The notes: a model not told the origin generated them from the sequence alone. DNA of 11,311 nucleotides from an uncultured Bacteriovorax sp. (GCA_946482295.1 CAMLRB010000125.1:1-11311), one strand, 5' to 3'. Numbered from the stretch's first letter, positions 1-5,949 are shown. Made by a program: numbers and translations.

Positions 1-140
1 AAAGCATCTGATCCAACGATGAGTAAAGTGTTTCCTAGTAAGTGTGATAGGGCGAAACCGCACAAGAGAAGACCCGTCAAACCCATGACTTGTTTTTTAG
101 TCACGGAGTTCATAAACGAGCACGAGCTTTTAGAAGTCAT
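1..140 (-). CDS. sdhC: Succinate dehydrogenase cytochrome b subunit, N-terminal part (cut by window edge)
   Basis: Only the first 46 codons are present; the gene runs off the left edge. The minus-strand reading begins [13 protein letters not shown] and continues into a hydrophobic helix with the segment [19 protein letters not shown] followed by LLGN. This resembles the first transmembrane helix of B-type succinate dehydrogenase/fumarate reductase cytochrome b subunits (Bacillus and Wolinella type), which anchor the enzyme in the inner membrane and pass electrons to quinone. His33 lies where that family has a haem-ligand histidine. The ATG at 140 is chosen because AAGGAG lies 9 nt upstream; Met10 (113) and Met19 are weaker alternatives. 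The sdhA and sdhB genes would be expected to the left. The call rests on a short fragment, so the family is likely but not certain. Confidence 0.72.
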   Translation of the reverse strand, partial: MTSKSSCSFMNSVTKKQVMGLTGLLLCGFALSHLLGNTLLIVGSDA

Positions 141-188
141 TTGAGAGCGCTCCTTGAAAATTTGGTGCTAAGATGTGTATTCCTGAGA

Positions 189-217
189 ATAATAACTCAA
201 TGAACATGGATGGTTAA
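189..217 (-). promoter_or_regulatory. Candidate sigma70-type promoter of sdhC
   Basis: On the minus strand TTAACC (217-212, 4 of 6 to consensus) and TATTAT (194-189, 5 of 6) are separated by exactly 17 bp. Transcription would start near 182, giving a leader of about 40 nt with the sdhC ribosome-binding site in it. This is a pattern match only. Confidence 0.35.
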
Positions 218-387
218 GTTAAAAGATGGTTCTTACACTGAATTAAACGTGGACGAAAATACGACTTCTTTTGACCCATTTTGAACCTCTTTTGTATTCC
301 CATTAAACCTAATTAAGATTAGACTTTTTTTGTGATCGGCCAGACGTTAAATAGTTGTTGTTGCCTTCGCTGACTTAAGGAATGTGA

Positions 388-816
388 ATGAAAGAGACCC
401 ATGAGTTCGACTTAATAGGATGGACGGAGAACGTTAGTTTTCCTGATTTTAAGCTCAAAAATTTAAAAGCTAAAATTGATACTGGGGCAAAAACTTCGGC
501 CTTGCATGCTGAAGAAATAGAATACATCGTTCATAAAGGAAAGAAATGTGTGAGTTTTGTCGTGGTTAACGATGAGGGAAAACGCAAAGTCATTAAGGCC
601 CCTTTAGTTGAAGAACGTGTGATTAAAAGTTCAACTGGCTACAAAACGGTGAGACCTGTAGTTTCTACACATATTCAATTAGGAAGACACGTCTACGAAA
701 TTGAAGTGACACTCATCGATCGAAACCTGATGGGTTTTAAAATGTTGCTCGGTCGCGAAGCGATAAAAGGTCGCTTTATTATAAACCCCGCACGTGCTCA
801 TCTTTTGTCGAAATAA
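388..816 (+). CDS. rimB: RimB-type retropepsin-like protease (Zn_protease family, PF05618)
   Basis: A 142-residue protein of the family annotated as RimK-associated ATP-dependent zinc protease, which has a retropepsin-like aspartic protease fold. The signature is AKIDTGAKTSALHA at residues 28-41, with the presumed catalytic Asp31 in a D-T-G motif. The family's C-terminal motif LLGREAIKGRF is at 120-130. The length is normal for a stand-alone domain. The start at 388 has TAAGGAA just upstream, and the nearest upstream in-frame ATG is followed at once by a stop. It is the first gene of an operon, 16 nt before rimK. In pseudomonads a RimB homologue is encoded with RimK and modulates ribosomal S6 glutamylation; a role in trimming or controlling that modification is inferred here from family and position. 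No signal peptide is visible, so it is probably cytoplasmic. Confidence 0.86.
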   Translation: MKETHEFDLIGWTENVSFPDFKLKNLKAKIDTGAKTSALHAEEIEYIVHKGKKCVSFVVVNDEGKRKVIKAPLVEERVIKSSTGYKTVRPVVSTHIQLGRHVYEIEVTLIDRNLMGFKMLLGREAIKGRFIINPARAHLLSK

Positions 817-832
817 TTAATACGGAGACTCA

Positions 833-1735
833 ATGAAAATAGCCATTTTATCGCGAAGCTCTAATTTGTACTCGACGAAACGATTGTTAGAGGCCGGACG
901 CGCCCGCGGTCACGAGATTGAAGTGATTGATACATTGAAATGTTATATGGACATTACTTCAACTAAACCAATGGTCCATTATCAAAATAGAGTGCTCGAC
1001 GATTTCGATGCTATCATTCCTCGGATTGGAGCTTCGATTACATTTTATGGAACGGCCGTTATTCGCCAGTTTGAAATGATGGGCGTTTTTTCGCTCAATG
1101 AAAGTGTGGCAATCTCGCGAGCTCGCGATAAACTGCGCTCCCTCCAACTCCTCTCGAGAAAAGGTCTCGGTCTTCCTATAACGGGTTTTGCTCATAATAC
1201 AAAGATGACTTCTCAACTGATAAAACTTGTTGGTGGAGCTCCTCTTGTCATTAAACTTCTTGAAGGAACACAAGGAAAAGGTGTTGTACTCGCTGAAACA
1301 GATTCTGCCGCAGAATCAGTAATAGATGCTTTTCGTGAAATGAACGCAAACATTCTCGTTCAAGAATTTATTAAAGAAGCACGTGGATCAGATATCCGCT
1401 GTTTTGTTGTTGGTGATCAAGTTGTTGCATCAATGATGAGAACGGCAAAAGAAGGCGAGTTCAGATCAAATCTTCATCGCGGCGGTACGGCAAAAATCAT
1501 CGAGATTACCGTTGAAGAACGTCAGGCCGCTCTCGATGCCACAAAGGCATTAGGACTTAACCTCGCGGGTGTAGACATGCTCAGATCATCTCGTGGTCCG
1601 CTTATTATGGAAGTAAACTCGTCTCCAGGTCTCAATGGTATCGAAACGGCAACGGGTAAAGACGTTGCAGGAATGATCATCGAGTATCTCGAAAAAATGG
1701 ATAAAAATTCTACTGAGACCAAAGGTAAAGGCTAG
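833..1735 (+). CDS. rimK: RimK, ATP-dependent glutamate ligase for ribosomal protein S6
   Basis: A 300-residue ATP-grasp ligase, the same length as Escherichia coli RimK and alike from end to end as far as I recall that sequence. It adds glutamate residues to the C-terminus of ribosomal protein S6 using ATP. Visible landmarks are: the start [21 protein letters not shown] (95-107); the nucleotide-binding region [12 protein letters not shown] (139-150) with Lys141; RCFVVGD (189-195); RSNLHRGG (211-218); and the metal-binding end, with Asp248 in AGVDML and Glu260/Asn262 in MEVNSSPG. No key residue appears lost. GGAG lies 5 nt before the ATG. It follows rimB and precedes an unknown small gene, probably on one transcript. 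In Pseudomonas this enzyme is reported to be stimulated by cyclic di-GMP. Confidence 0.95.
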   Translation: MKIAILSRSSNLYSTKRLLEAGRARGHEIEVIDTLKCYMDITSTKPMVHYQNRVLDDFDAIIPRIGASITFYGTAVIRQFEMMGVFSLNESVAISRARDKLRSLQLLSRKGLGLPITGFAHNTKMTSQLIKLVGGAPLVIKLLEGTQGKGVVLAETDSAAESVIDAFREMNANILVQEFIKEARGSDIRCFVVGDQVVASMMRTAKEGEFRSNLHRGGTAKIIEITVEERQAALDATKALGLNLAGVDMLRSSRGPLIMEVNSSPGLNGIETATGKDVAGMIIEYLEKMDKNSTETKGKG

Positions 1736-1746
1736 GTTAAAAGAAG

Positions 1747-1983
1747 GTGCAGATCAACGAATTTCCAGCCGAATATTTTGTCAAACTAGACGGCAATGAC
1801 TTTTTGTTAGGGCGTCTTTCTATTAACAAAATGAACTCAACTTTTTGGGTGGAAATCGATATTGTTCAAAAAGAATCAAAAAAGATTTGGGCGCATGTTG
1901 GAGATCTCTATAATGTTCCAGATCTCGATGAAGCGATCACCGCATCTGTTCAGAAGCTCTCTCAGCACGTAAAACCCAAATAA
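1747..1983 (+). CDS. Unrecognised 78-residue protein, third gene of the rim operon
   Basis: I do not recognise the family. The reading frame opens after a stop at 1738-1740, so GTG at 1747 is the only ordinary start apart from Met29 (1831), which lacks a ribosome-binding site. AAGAAG touches the GTG directly, which is too close for normal spacing; TAGG at the end of rimK is about 10 nt upstream and may serve instead, suggesting translational coupling. The N-terminal two thirds alternate hydrophobic and polar residues as in a small beta sheet (YFVKLDGNDFLLGRL, FWVEIDIV). The C-terminus (DLDEAITASVQKLSQHV) looks like an amphipathic helix. There are no cysteines, signal peptide or membrane helix. 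It lies 11 nt after rimK and ends exactly where the convergent regulator gene ends. A role as a RimK/RimB accessory is only inferred from position. Confidence 0.7.
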   Translation: MQINEFPAEYFVKLDGNDFLLGRLSINKMNSTFWVEIDIVQKESKKIWAHVGDLYNVPDLDEAITASVQKLSQHVKPK

Positions 1984-3327
1984 TTACTGTGGTAAAATTT
2001 CAGCCATGGCCTCAAAGATTTCTTTATAATTGCCTTTGTTGTAACCTTCGCTAGAAAACTTCTGTATGAACTCAGCTTTATGAATCGGTCCTTTGTTGTC
2101 GATCATTATTTTGGCAAGCAGACCACTCAAGATAAATAGGCAAGAAAGAGGTCCTGTTTGATTAGCATTTAACATTCTAGGAAAGCCGTTTCCATTGGGC
2201 ATTTCATGCTGTTCGAGCACGAGGCGATCCACATCAGATGGAATATCTCTAAAACCAGCGATGAGTTCACAGGCCGCCTGTGGGTGATGAAGATACATCT
2301 GACGCTCTTCTTCTGAAAACTTCTCTTTTTCTTTTTGAAACTGAACATAGTCGATAATTTTAATGAGTTCCAAATTGGAAAGTGTAATATCTTGCACGAA
2401 TGCAGCGAGGGAGAGTTTAATAAACGTGCTCTCACTAAACCATGAAAGGTTTTTAAACGTTGCGGAAGCAATGACCACTTGTAATGTATACACTTGTGAA
2501 GGGTAGTCTCCCAGCATATCCAGTCGATCCCAAAAATCACTCAGCTTTGAATTTAAGTTGATTATCTTTGCTGTTTGAAAAATAGTTTCACGAACCATTT
2601 CTTGATGTTCAGGAGTCATCCCTTCAAGTTTGATCATCTCGCACATTTGATGATGAGTAAGGGCCAATCTATCAGTGACTCTCATTTCTGAACCAGTGAG
2701 AAAATCTTTAATTCGTCGTCTGATATTAGTAAGAATAAGCGATTTATCTCCCTCTGTTTTGAGAAACAGAGTATTGATGGCCTTCGCTTTGTATTTCTCT
2801 TTTTCGGTCTGATCGAAAATGTCGTTCTTGTTCAAGCATTTCACAACTTTTTTTTCTGAGAGTCTAATATAAACATCAGCAGGAGCAAAAAGAATGAGCG
2901 CAAGAAATTCAATTGTCACTGGAATATAATCCACAGATTTCCACTCATCATTTTCAGCAATCTTCAACATTGAGAAGACATGCTCAACACCTTTGAAAAT
3001 TTCTGGTTTTTGAATATTCCCGAAAACAAGTTCTGCAGGATAATTGACGGGATCATCGGAAGGAGTGACCGTACTACAGAGAACAAATTTTACAGACATC
3101 TTTTCTTCTGTAATGAACTTTAAAACGGAAGGTCCCATCCCATTAGGCATGTTGTGGTCGCATATACAAAGATCAAACTTTTCTTTTTTGAGTTCTGCTA
3201 TCGCCGCTTGGCCGCTTTCAGCGTGAACAATTTTTGATTCTGGTCCGGTAATTTCGTCGACGAAAAATCCAAGGATTTCGCGGATAGCTTCTTCATCATC
3301 GACTATCAATACTTTTAGTGGCTTCAT
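1984..3327 (-). CDS. Response regulator: receiver domain plus degenerate HD-GYP domain
   Basis: 447 residues. Residues 1-120 form a complete phosphoacceptor receiver domain: acidic pair Asp10/Asp11, phosphorylation site Asp57 in CICDHNMP, Ser85 and Lys107. Residues 130-260 form a linker, including LSEKKVVKCLNKND, that I associate with adaptor regions before HD-GYP domains. Residues 270-447 follow an HD-GYP layout with key residues altered. The HD pair is Gln312-Asp313, the HHE motif is Gln373-His374-Glu375, GYP is GFP (381-383), and the later aspartate of the usual ADxxDA motif is not seen. His348 and Asp313 remain. It is therefore unlikely to hydrolyse cyclic di-GMP in the usual way and may act as a sensor or protein-interaction module. 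The start at 3327 has a weak ACAGG 6 nt upstream. No cognate histidine kinase is in the window. Confidence 0.85.
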   Translation of the reverse strand: MKPLKVLIVDDEEAIREILGFFVDEITGPESKIVHAESGQAAIAELKKEKFDLCICDHNMPNGMGPSVLKFITEEKMSVKFVLCSTVTPSDDPVNYPAELVFGNIQKPEIFKGVEHVFSMLKIAENDEWKSVDYIPVTIEFLALILFAPADVYIRLSEKKVVKCLNKNDIFDQTEKEKYKAKAINTLFLKTEGDKSLILTNIRRRIKDFLTGSEMRVTDRLALTHHQMCEMIKLEGMTPEHQEMVRETIFQTAKIINLNSKLSDFWDRLDMLGDYPSQVYTLQVVIASATFKNLSWFSESTFIKLSLAAFVQDITLSNLELIKIIDYVQFQKEKEKFSEEERQMYLHHPQAACELIAGFRDIPSDVDRLVLEQHEMPNGNGFPRMLNANQTGPLSCLFILSGLLAKIMIDNKGPIHKAEFIQKFSSEGYNKGNYKEIFEAMAEILPQ

Positions 3328-3414
3328 AGTTGACCTGTTAACATTAGTATAAATGTTTATCGTCTTGAGCTCTTTAAAAGCTGATAGTGTGAAAAACTCT
3401 TAATATATGATAGT

Positions 3415-3509
3415 TGTCACATTGCATGTAAGAAACGGTAAGAAAGGTATGTCATATTAATGACTTACTAATTCTGTCTGTTGTCAATTTGATGACTTAC
3501 ACAATGACA
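3415..3509. promoter_or_regulatory. Array of TGTCA/TGAC half-sites (possible operators)
   Basis: Two copies of GTCA-N6-TGAC occur at 3451-3464 and 3483-3496, 32 bp apart, and each is followed by TTAC, so ATGACTTAC is repeated at 3460-3468 and 3492-3500. Further half-sites lie at 3415-3419 (TGTCA) and 3505-3509 (TGACA). Spacings of 32-35 bp are close to three helical turns. The cluster sits between the divergent response regulator and pentapeptide-repeat genes. Binding of a dimeric transcription factor is inferred; I cannot name the regulator. Confidence 0.4.
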
Positions 3510-3527
3510 GATTTAACACGAGGAAAC

Positions 3528-3539
3528 AGCTAGTTAGCT
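3528..3539. repeat. Short inverted repeat AGCTA-GT-TAGCT
   Basis: A perfect 5-bp inverted repeat with a 2-bp spacer, 33 bp upstream of the candidate promoter -35/-24 element. It is too short to be more than a possible protein-binding site and may be chance. Confidence 0.25.
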
Positions 3540-3571
3540 CAATTGTCGATCTCAAAAGGCCGTTTTAAAAG

Positions 3572-3599
3572 TTGGCACGACTCTTGGATATAGTATTAG
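3572..3599 (+). promoter_or_regulatory. Composite promoter candidate (sigma54-like -24/-12 overlapping sigma70-like -35/-10)
   Basis: TTGGCACG at 3572-3579 matches the sigma54 -24 element. The -12 position ten bases after the GG has TTGGA instead of TTGCA/TTGCT, a single mismatch in the most important dinucleotide. The same TTGGCA (5 of 6) can be a sigma70 -35 box, with TATTAG (3594-3599, 4 of 6) 16 bp downstream. Either reading puts the transcription start at about 3599-3606, just before the hairpin and terminator described next. Which sigma factor is used cannot be settled from sequence. Confidence 0.4.
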
Positions 3600-3605
3600 T
3601 GTGTG

Positions 3606-3692
3606 TGGAGAATCTATTAAAAGGATTTTTTTAGACCTCCTGTGAATGTCTCTCAAAAAGCCCATTGCTGAAATATGCTCTGGGCTTTTTTG
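3606..3692 (+). ncRNA. Putative small RNA or attenuator leader upstream of the pentapeptide-repeat gene
   Basis: A promoter candidate (3572-3599) and a Rho-independent terminator (ending about 3692) bracket roughly 87 nt with no convincing coding frame. The first hairpin spans 3607-3640: GGAG pairs with CTCC, TCTA (3613-3616) with TAGA (3632-3635), and AAAA (3619-3622) with TTTT (3626-3629), closed by a GGA loop with small internal mismatches. The second hairpin is the terminator. The 3' arm of hairpin 1 runs into ACCTCCT (3635-3641), the same bases as the anti-Shine-Dalgarno end of 16S rRNA. The product could be a free small RNA, or a leader that ends transcription early unless conditions favour read-through into the gene at 3705. 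This is inferred from sequence; I recognise no known RNA family. Confidence 0.42.
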
Positions 3693-3694
3693 TT
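3655..3694 (+). terminator. Rho-independent terminator located upstream of a gene start
   Basis: AAAAAGCCCA (3655-3664) pairs perfectly with TGGGCTTTTT (3681-3690) around a 16-nt loop and is followed by TGTTT. The stem has only four GC pairs, but the flanking A and T tracts make it a good bidirectional terminator shape. It ends 14 nt before the start codon of the next plus-strand gene, and no upstream plus-strand gene needs it. Confidence 0.7.
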
Positions 3695-3704
3695 TAAGGA
3701 CGTC

Positions 3705-4253
3705 ATGAAAGAAATCAATCAAGCAACATTCAATGAGCTTTTCGGAGTTACAGATGAGTATATCGACTGTATGTTCAAGTCTGTTGATTTCACGGCCAAT
3801 CGTTTGACGCTTAAAAAATTTATCGATTGCACCTTTATCGAATGCAATTTAAGTAACATTGACCTAAAGAATGCAACATTCAGAACATGTCGTTTTGAAA
3901 ACTCCAAATGTTTAGGTCTTAATTTTTCCTCCGTTCAAACTTTTTCTAATGTCGAATTCATCGACTCACAACTTGATTATTCATCATTCCAAGCGATGAA
4001 AATTAAGAAAACTATTTTTAAGAACTGCTCTTTGAAAGAAACAGAATTTTCAGAAGCGGACTGTTCCGGTTCTGATTTTTCAGGTTCTAAATGTAGTGGC
4101 GCTCATTTTACGCGCGCGAATCTATCTCATTGCGATTTTAGAAGTGCGACAGATTACAACATAGAACCAACCTATACTGTCCTGACTAAAGCAAAATTCT
4201 CTGGCCCAGAAGTCCTCAGTCTTTTAAGATCATTTGATATTATTATCGAGTGA
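3705..4253 (+). CDS. Pentapeptide-repeat protein
   Basis: 182 residues from the ATG at 3705. A longer reading from 3675 would start inside the terminator stem and has no ribosome-binding site, whereas AAGGA lies 4 nt before 3705. A Phe/Leu/Ile/Cys residue recurs every five positions from Phe24 to Phe74 and again from Phe80 to Phe145. That makes about 25 pentapeptides, expected to form a right-handed quadrilateral beta helix. The register slips by one residue between 74 and 80. The C-terminus (KAKFSGPEVLSLLRSFDIIIE) is a short helix-like cap seen in similar proteins. Family members include DNA mimics that protect gyrase (Qnr, MfpA), but most have unknown roles and no target can be assigned here. 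It is cysteine-rich, lacks a signal peptide and is followed 4 nt later by the lipoprotein gene. Confidence 0.85.
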   Translation: MKEINQATFNELFGVTDEYIDCMFKSVDFTANRLTLKKFIDCTFIECNLSNIDLKNATFRTCRFENSKCLGLNFSSVQTFSNVEFIDSQLDYSSFQAMKIKKTIFKNCSLKETEFSEADCSGSDFSGSKCSGAHFTRANLSHCDFRSATDYNIEPTYTVLTKAKFSGPEVLSLLRSFDIIIE

Positions 4254-4257
4254 ACTC

Positions 4258-4971
4258 ATGAAAAAATTTTATCCATTACTGCTTCTGCTCACATCGTGTG
4301 CCGTCAATTACAACATGCCTACGAATCGTTTTGAATCACCTGAAACGCGCGGAAAATTGAAAACAGGTTTTTATGCTGGTGTTGGAAAAGGCGTGAATGT
4401 AGAGCTCACTCCGAATTATTCAACGACATGGGCGACGACTACTCAACCAAACATTTCAAAAACAGGTTATACAACTTTAGGCGCTGATATTGGTGTTACA
4501 GAGTCCATCGATATAGGTGCAAAATACATCAGCGATTTAGGAATCGCGGGTGATGTTAAATGGCAGTACGCTGGCAATACAACAGATCATGGTTTTAAAG
4601 GCGCACTCTCAGGTTATGCTGGCATCGGTTCAGAGACATTAAGTGAATCCAATTCAACTCCTTCAAAGGCGGAATTATCGAATATGGGAGCAGGACTAGA
4701 TGCTCTCTTTGGTTACCGCACCGGTAAAAGTTTACTCTTCTATGTTTCTCATTTTTACGATGTGGCCTCTTATGATCTCAAACAAACGAGAGGCGCAACT
4801 TCTACCAACTTCCATGGCTCTTCAAGAAATCTTGGAGGTACGGGAGGGATTATCCTTTCTCTCTTTGAGAAAATTAATCTCACAGCGGAATACGCCCGTT
4901 CTAAGGCCACTGCGGGAAATTCTAAAACATACGTCAGTGCCGTTGGTGCACAACTCGAAGTCGAGTTTTAA
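4258..4971 (+). CDS. Lipoprotein with predicted outer-membrane beta-strand structure
   Basis: 237 residues from ATG 4258, preceded by GAGTG 7 nt upstream. An earlier TTG start would add residues ahead of the signal peptide and is unlikely. The N-terminus MKKFYPLLLLLTSC is a lipoprotein signal peptide with lipobox L-T-S-C, so Cys14 is the predicted lipidated residue. The mature part is rich in Gly, Ser and Thr and alternates polar and hydrophobic residues in many short segments (for example IDIGAKY, SLLFYVSHFY, INLTAEYA). It ends SAVGAQLEVEF, with the C-terminal Phe typical of outer-membrane barrels. This suggests a small beta-barrel or beta-sheet protein at the outer membrane. I do not recognise a named family. 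It is probably co-transcribed with the pentapeptide gene and converges with the ureohydrolase gene, sharing four bases at the stops. Confidence 0.75.
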   Translation: MKKFYPLLLLLTSCAVNYNMPTNRFESPETRGKLKTGFYAGVGKGVNVELTPNYSTTWATTTQPNISKTGYTTLGADIGVTESIDIGAKYISDLGIAGDVKWQYAGNTTDHGFKGALSGYAGIGSETLSESNSTPSKAELSNMGAGLDALFGYRTGKSLLFYVSHFYDVASYDLKQTRGATSTNFHGSSRNLGGTGGIILSLFEKINLTAEYARSKATAGNSKTYVSAVGAQLEVEF

Positions 4972-5882
4972 TGATCCATCATACGATAGATGAGACTCGC
5001 AAGTGCGCGAGCGCCTTTTTGCGAGAGATTGTCGTAGAGAGGATTATACTCATAGATCCCGAAGTGTTTAATCCTTAATACATCGAGAGCATAGACGAGC
5101 AGCTCTTCCACAAAGTGGTAGGGAAGTCCGCGGTGATTGACAGCGGAAACACCTTCCATAATTCCTGAATCGAGTGCATCTGCATCTAAGCTTAAAAGAT
5201 ATATAGCTTCGGGATCGTACGGAATCATGCGCTCAAACTGTTTCCAGTTTTGAGAAAAATTATGAGTAAGAACTTTTAAATCTTCATAGGTCGCGACCAC
5301 TTCGCGGGCTTCACCGAGCTCACTCATGGTCGTTTTTGCGTTGGCAAAATCATGAATGCCTAATTGGATGAGCTTAAACGTTCCTTCAAATTCTCTGGCA
5401 AACTGTCGGAAGGGCGTCCCTGAATTATGAAATTCATCGATCCGTGTATCGAGGTGGGCATCAATATTGATGACGACTATATTTTTATGACGAGAGTTAA
5501 TCGCTTTAAGAAGAGGGTAGACATGATCATGTCCGCCTCCAATAGATATAAACTTTTTTGCTTTCGGGTAGCTTGTCATCATAAGCTCAAGTTTTTCGGC
5601 AGCAGTCTTTTGAGCTTCATCGAACTGAGCATCCTCAAGAGTAGGATTCCCGACCTCCACATCGGACCACAAATCATTCGTATGGACGGCCAATTTTTTG
5701 ACGACAGAAAGGATCGCCTCTGGGGCGTAACATGAACCTCGACGACCAAAATTTCTAATGACTCCAACATCAGAAGAATGTTTGAAGAATAATGTCTGCG
5801 CCTCTGAAGGGATCACTCGGTTTTCGATCATGCGTTCGCGATCGCGAGTACTGGCATTTTCGATGATAGGATCAGTTTTCAT
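4968..5882 (-). CDS. Ureohydrolase (formimidoylglutamase/arginase/agmatinase family)
   Basis: 304 residues from the ATG at 5882, chosen because AAGGA lies 6 nt upstream; an in-frame ATG at 5900 would add six residues but lacks a ribosome-binding site. The family's binuclear metal site is complete: His118 in SIGGGHDH, Asp141/His143/Asp145 in INIDAHLD, and Asp233/Asp235 in SLDADALD. The segment HNSGTPFRQ (152-160) resembles formimidoylglutamase (HutG) more than classical arginase, which has SGNxHG there. Such enzymes cleave amidine or guanidino groups with water, giving formamide from formimidoylglutamate or urea from arginine/agmatine. No histidine-degradation or polyamine gene is nearby, so the substrate is undecided. 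It is expected to be a cytosolic Mn-dependent enzyme. It is divergent from the GYF_2 gene. Confidence 0.85.
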   Translation of the reverse strand: MKTDPIIENASTRDRERMIENRVIPSEAQTLFFKHSSDVGVIRNFGRRGSCYAPEAILSVVKKLAVHTNDLWSDVEVGNPTLEDAQFDEAQKTAAEKLELMMTSYPKAKKFISIGGGHDHVYPLLKAINSRHKNIVVINIDAHLDTRIDEFHNSGTPFRQFAREFEGTFKLIQLGIHDFANAKTTMSELGEAREVVATYEDLKVLTHNFSQNWKQFERMIPYDPEAIYLLSLDADALDSGIMEGVSAVNHRGLPYHFVEELLVYALDVLRIKHFGIYEYNPLYDNLSQKGARALASLIYRMMDH

Positions 5883-5909
5883 GGGGCTTCCTTGAGGCAT
5901 ATTTAGCCG

Positions 5910-5938
5910 TTTAAAAATTTACGATGTGAGTATATCAT
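5910..5938 (+). promoter_or_regulatory. Candidate promoter of the GYF_2 gene, giving an almost leaderless mRNA
   Basis: TTTAAA (5910-5915, 4 of 6) and TATCAT (5933-5938, 5 of 6) are 17 bp apart. Transcription would start near 5945, about five bases before the ATG at 5950. This would explain why no Shine-Dalgarno sequence is seen before that start. Confidence 0.35.
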
Positions 5939-5949
5939 TAATCCATAGA

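Noticed and set aside
959..1273. Long minus-strand frame inside rimK, and similar antisense frames inside other genes
   Set aside because: They lie wholly opposite well-recognised proteins, lack ribosome-binding sites and show no domain-like sequence; they are shadows of the real genes.
3482..3487. TTGACA on the minus strand as the -35 box of the response-regulator promoter
   Set aside because: No -10 box at 16-18 bp; the bases are better explained as part of the TGTCA half-site array.
3675..3704. Longer N-terminus for the pentapeptide-repeat protein
   Set aside because: The start would lie inside the terminator loop; the ATG at 3705 has AAGGA in front and begins the recognisable sequence.
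3646..3708. A 20-codon plus-strand frame (starting MSLKKP) running through the terminator and ending in an ATGA overlap with the pentapeptide gene
   Set aside because: No Shine-Dalgarno sequence (the bases before it are ACCTCCT) and most of it encodes the terminator stem. The overlap could be chance, though a leader peptide cannot be fully excluded.
4700..4993. Plus-strand frame overlapping the lipoprotein gene in another frame
   Set aside because: No ribosome-binding site, low-complexity shadow composition, and the lipoprotein frame has a signal peptide and coherent beta pattern.
5883..5900. Six-residue extension of the ureohydrolase from ATG 5900
   Set aside because: The AAGGA site for the ATG at 5882 lies within it, and no ribosome-binding site precedes 5900.
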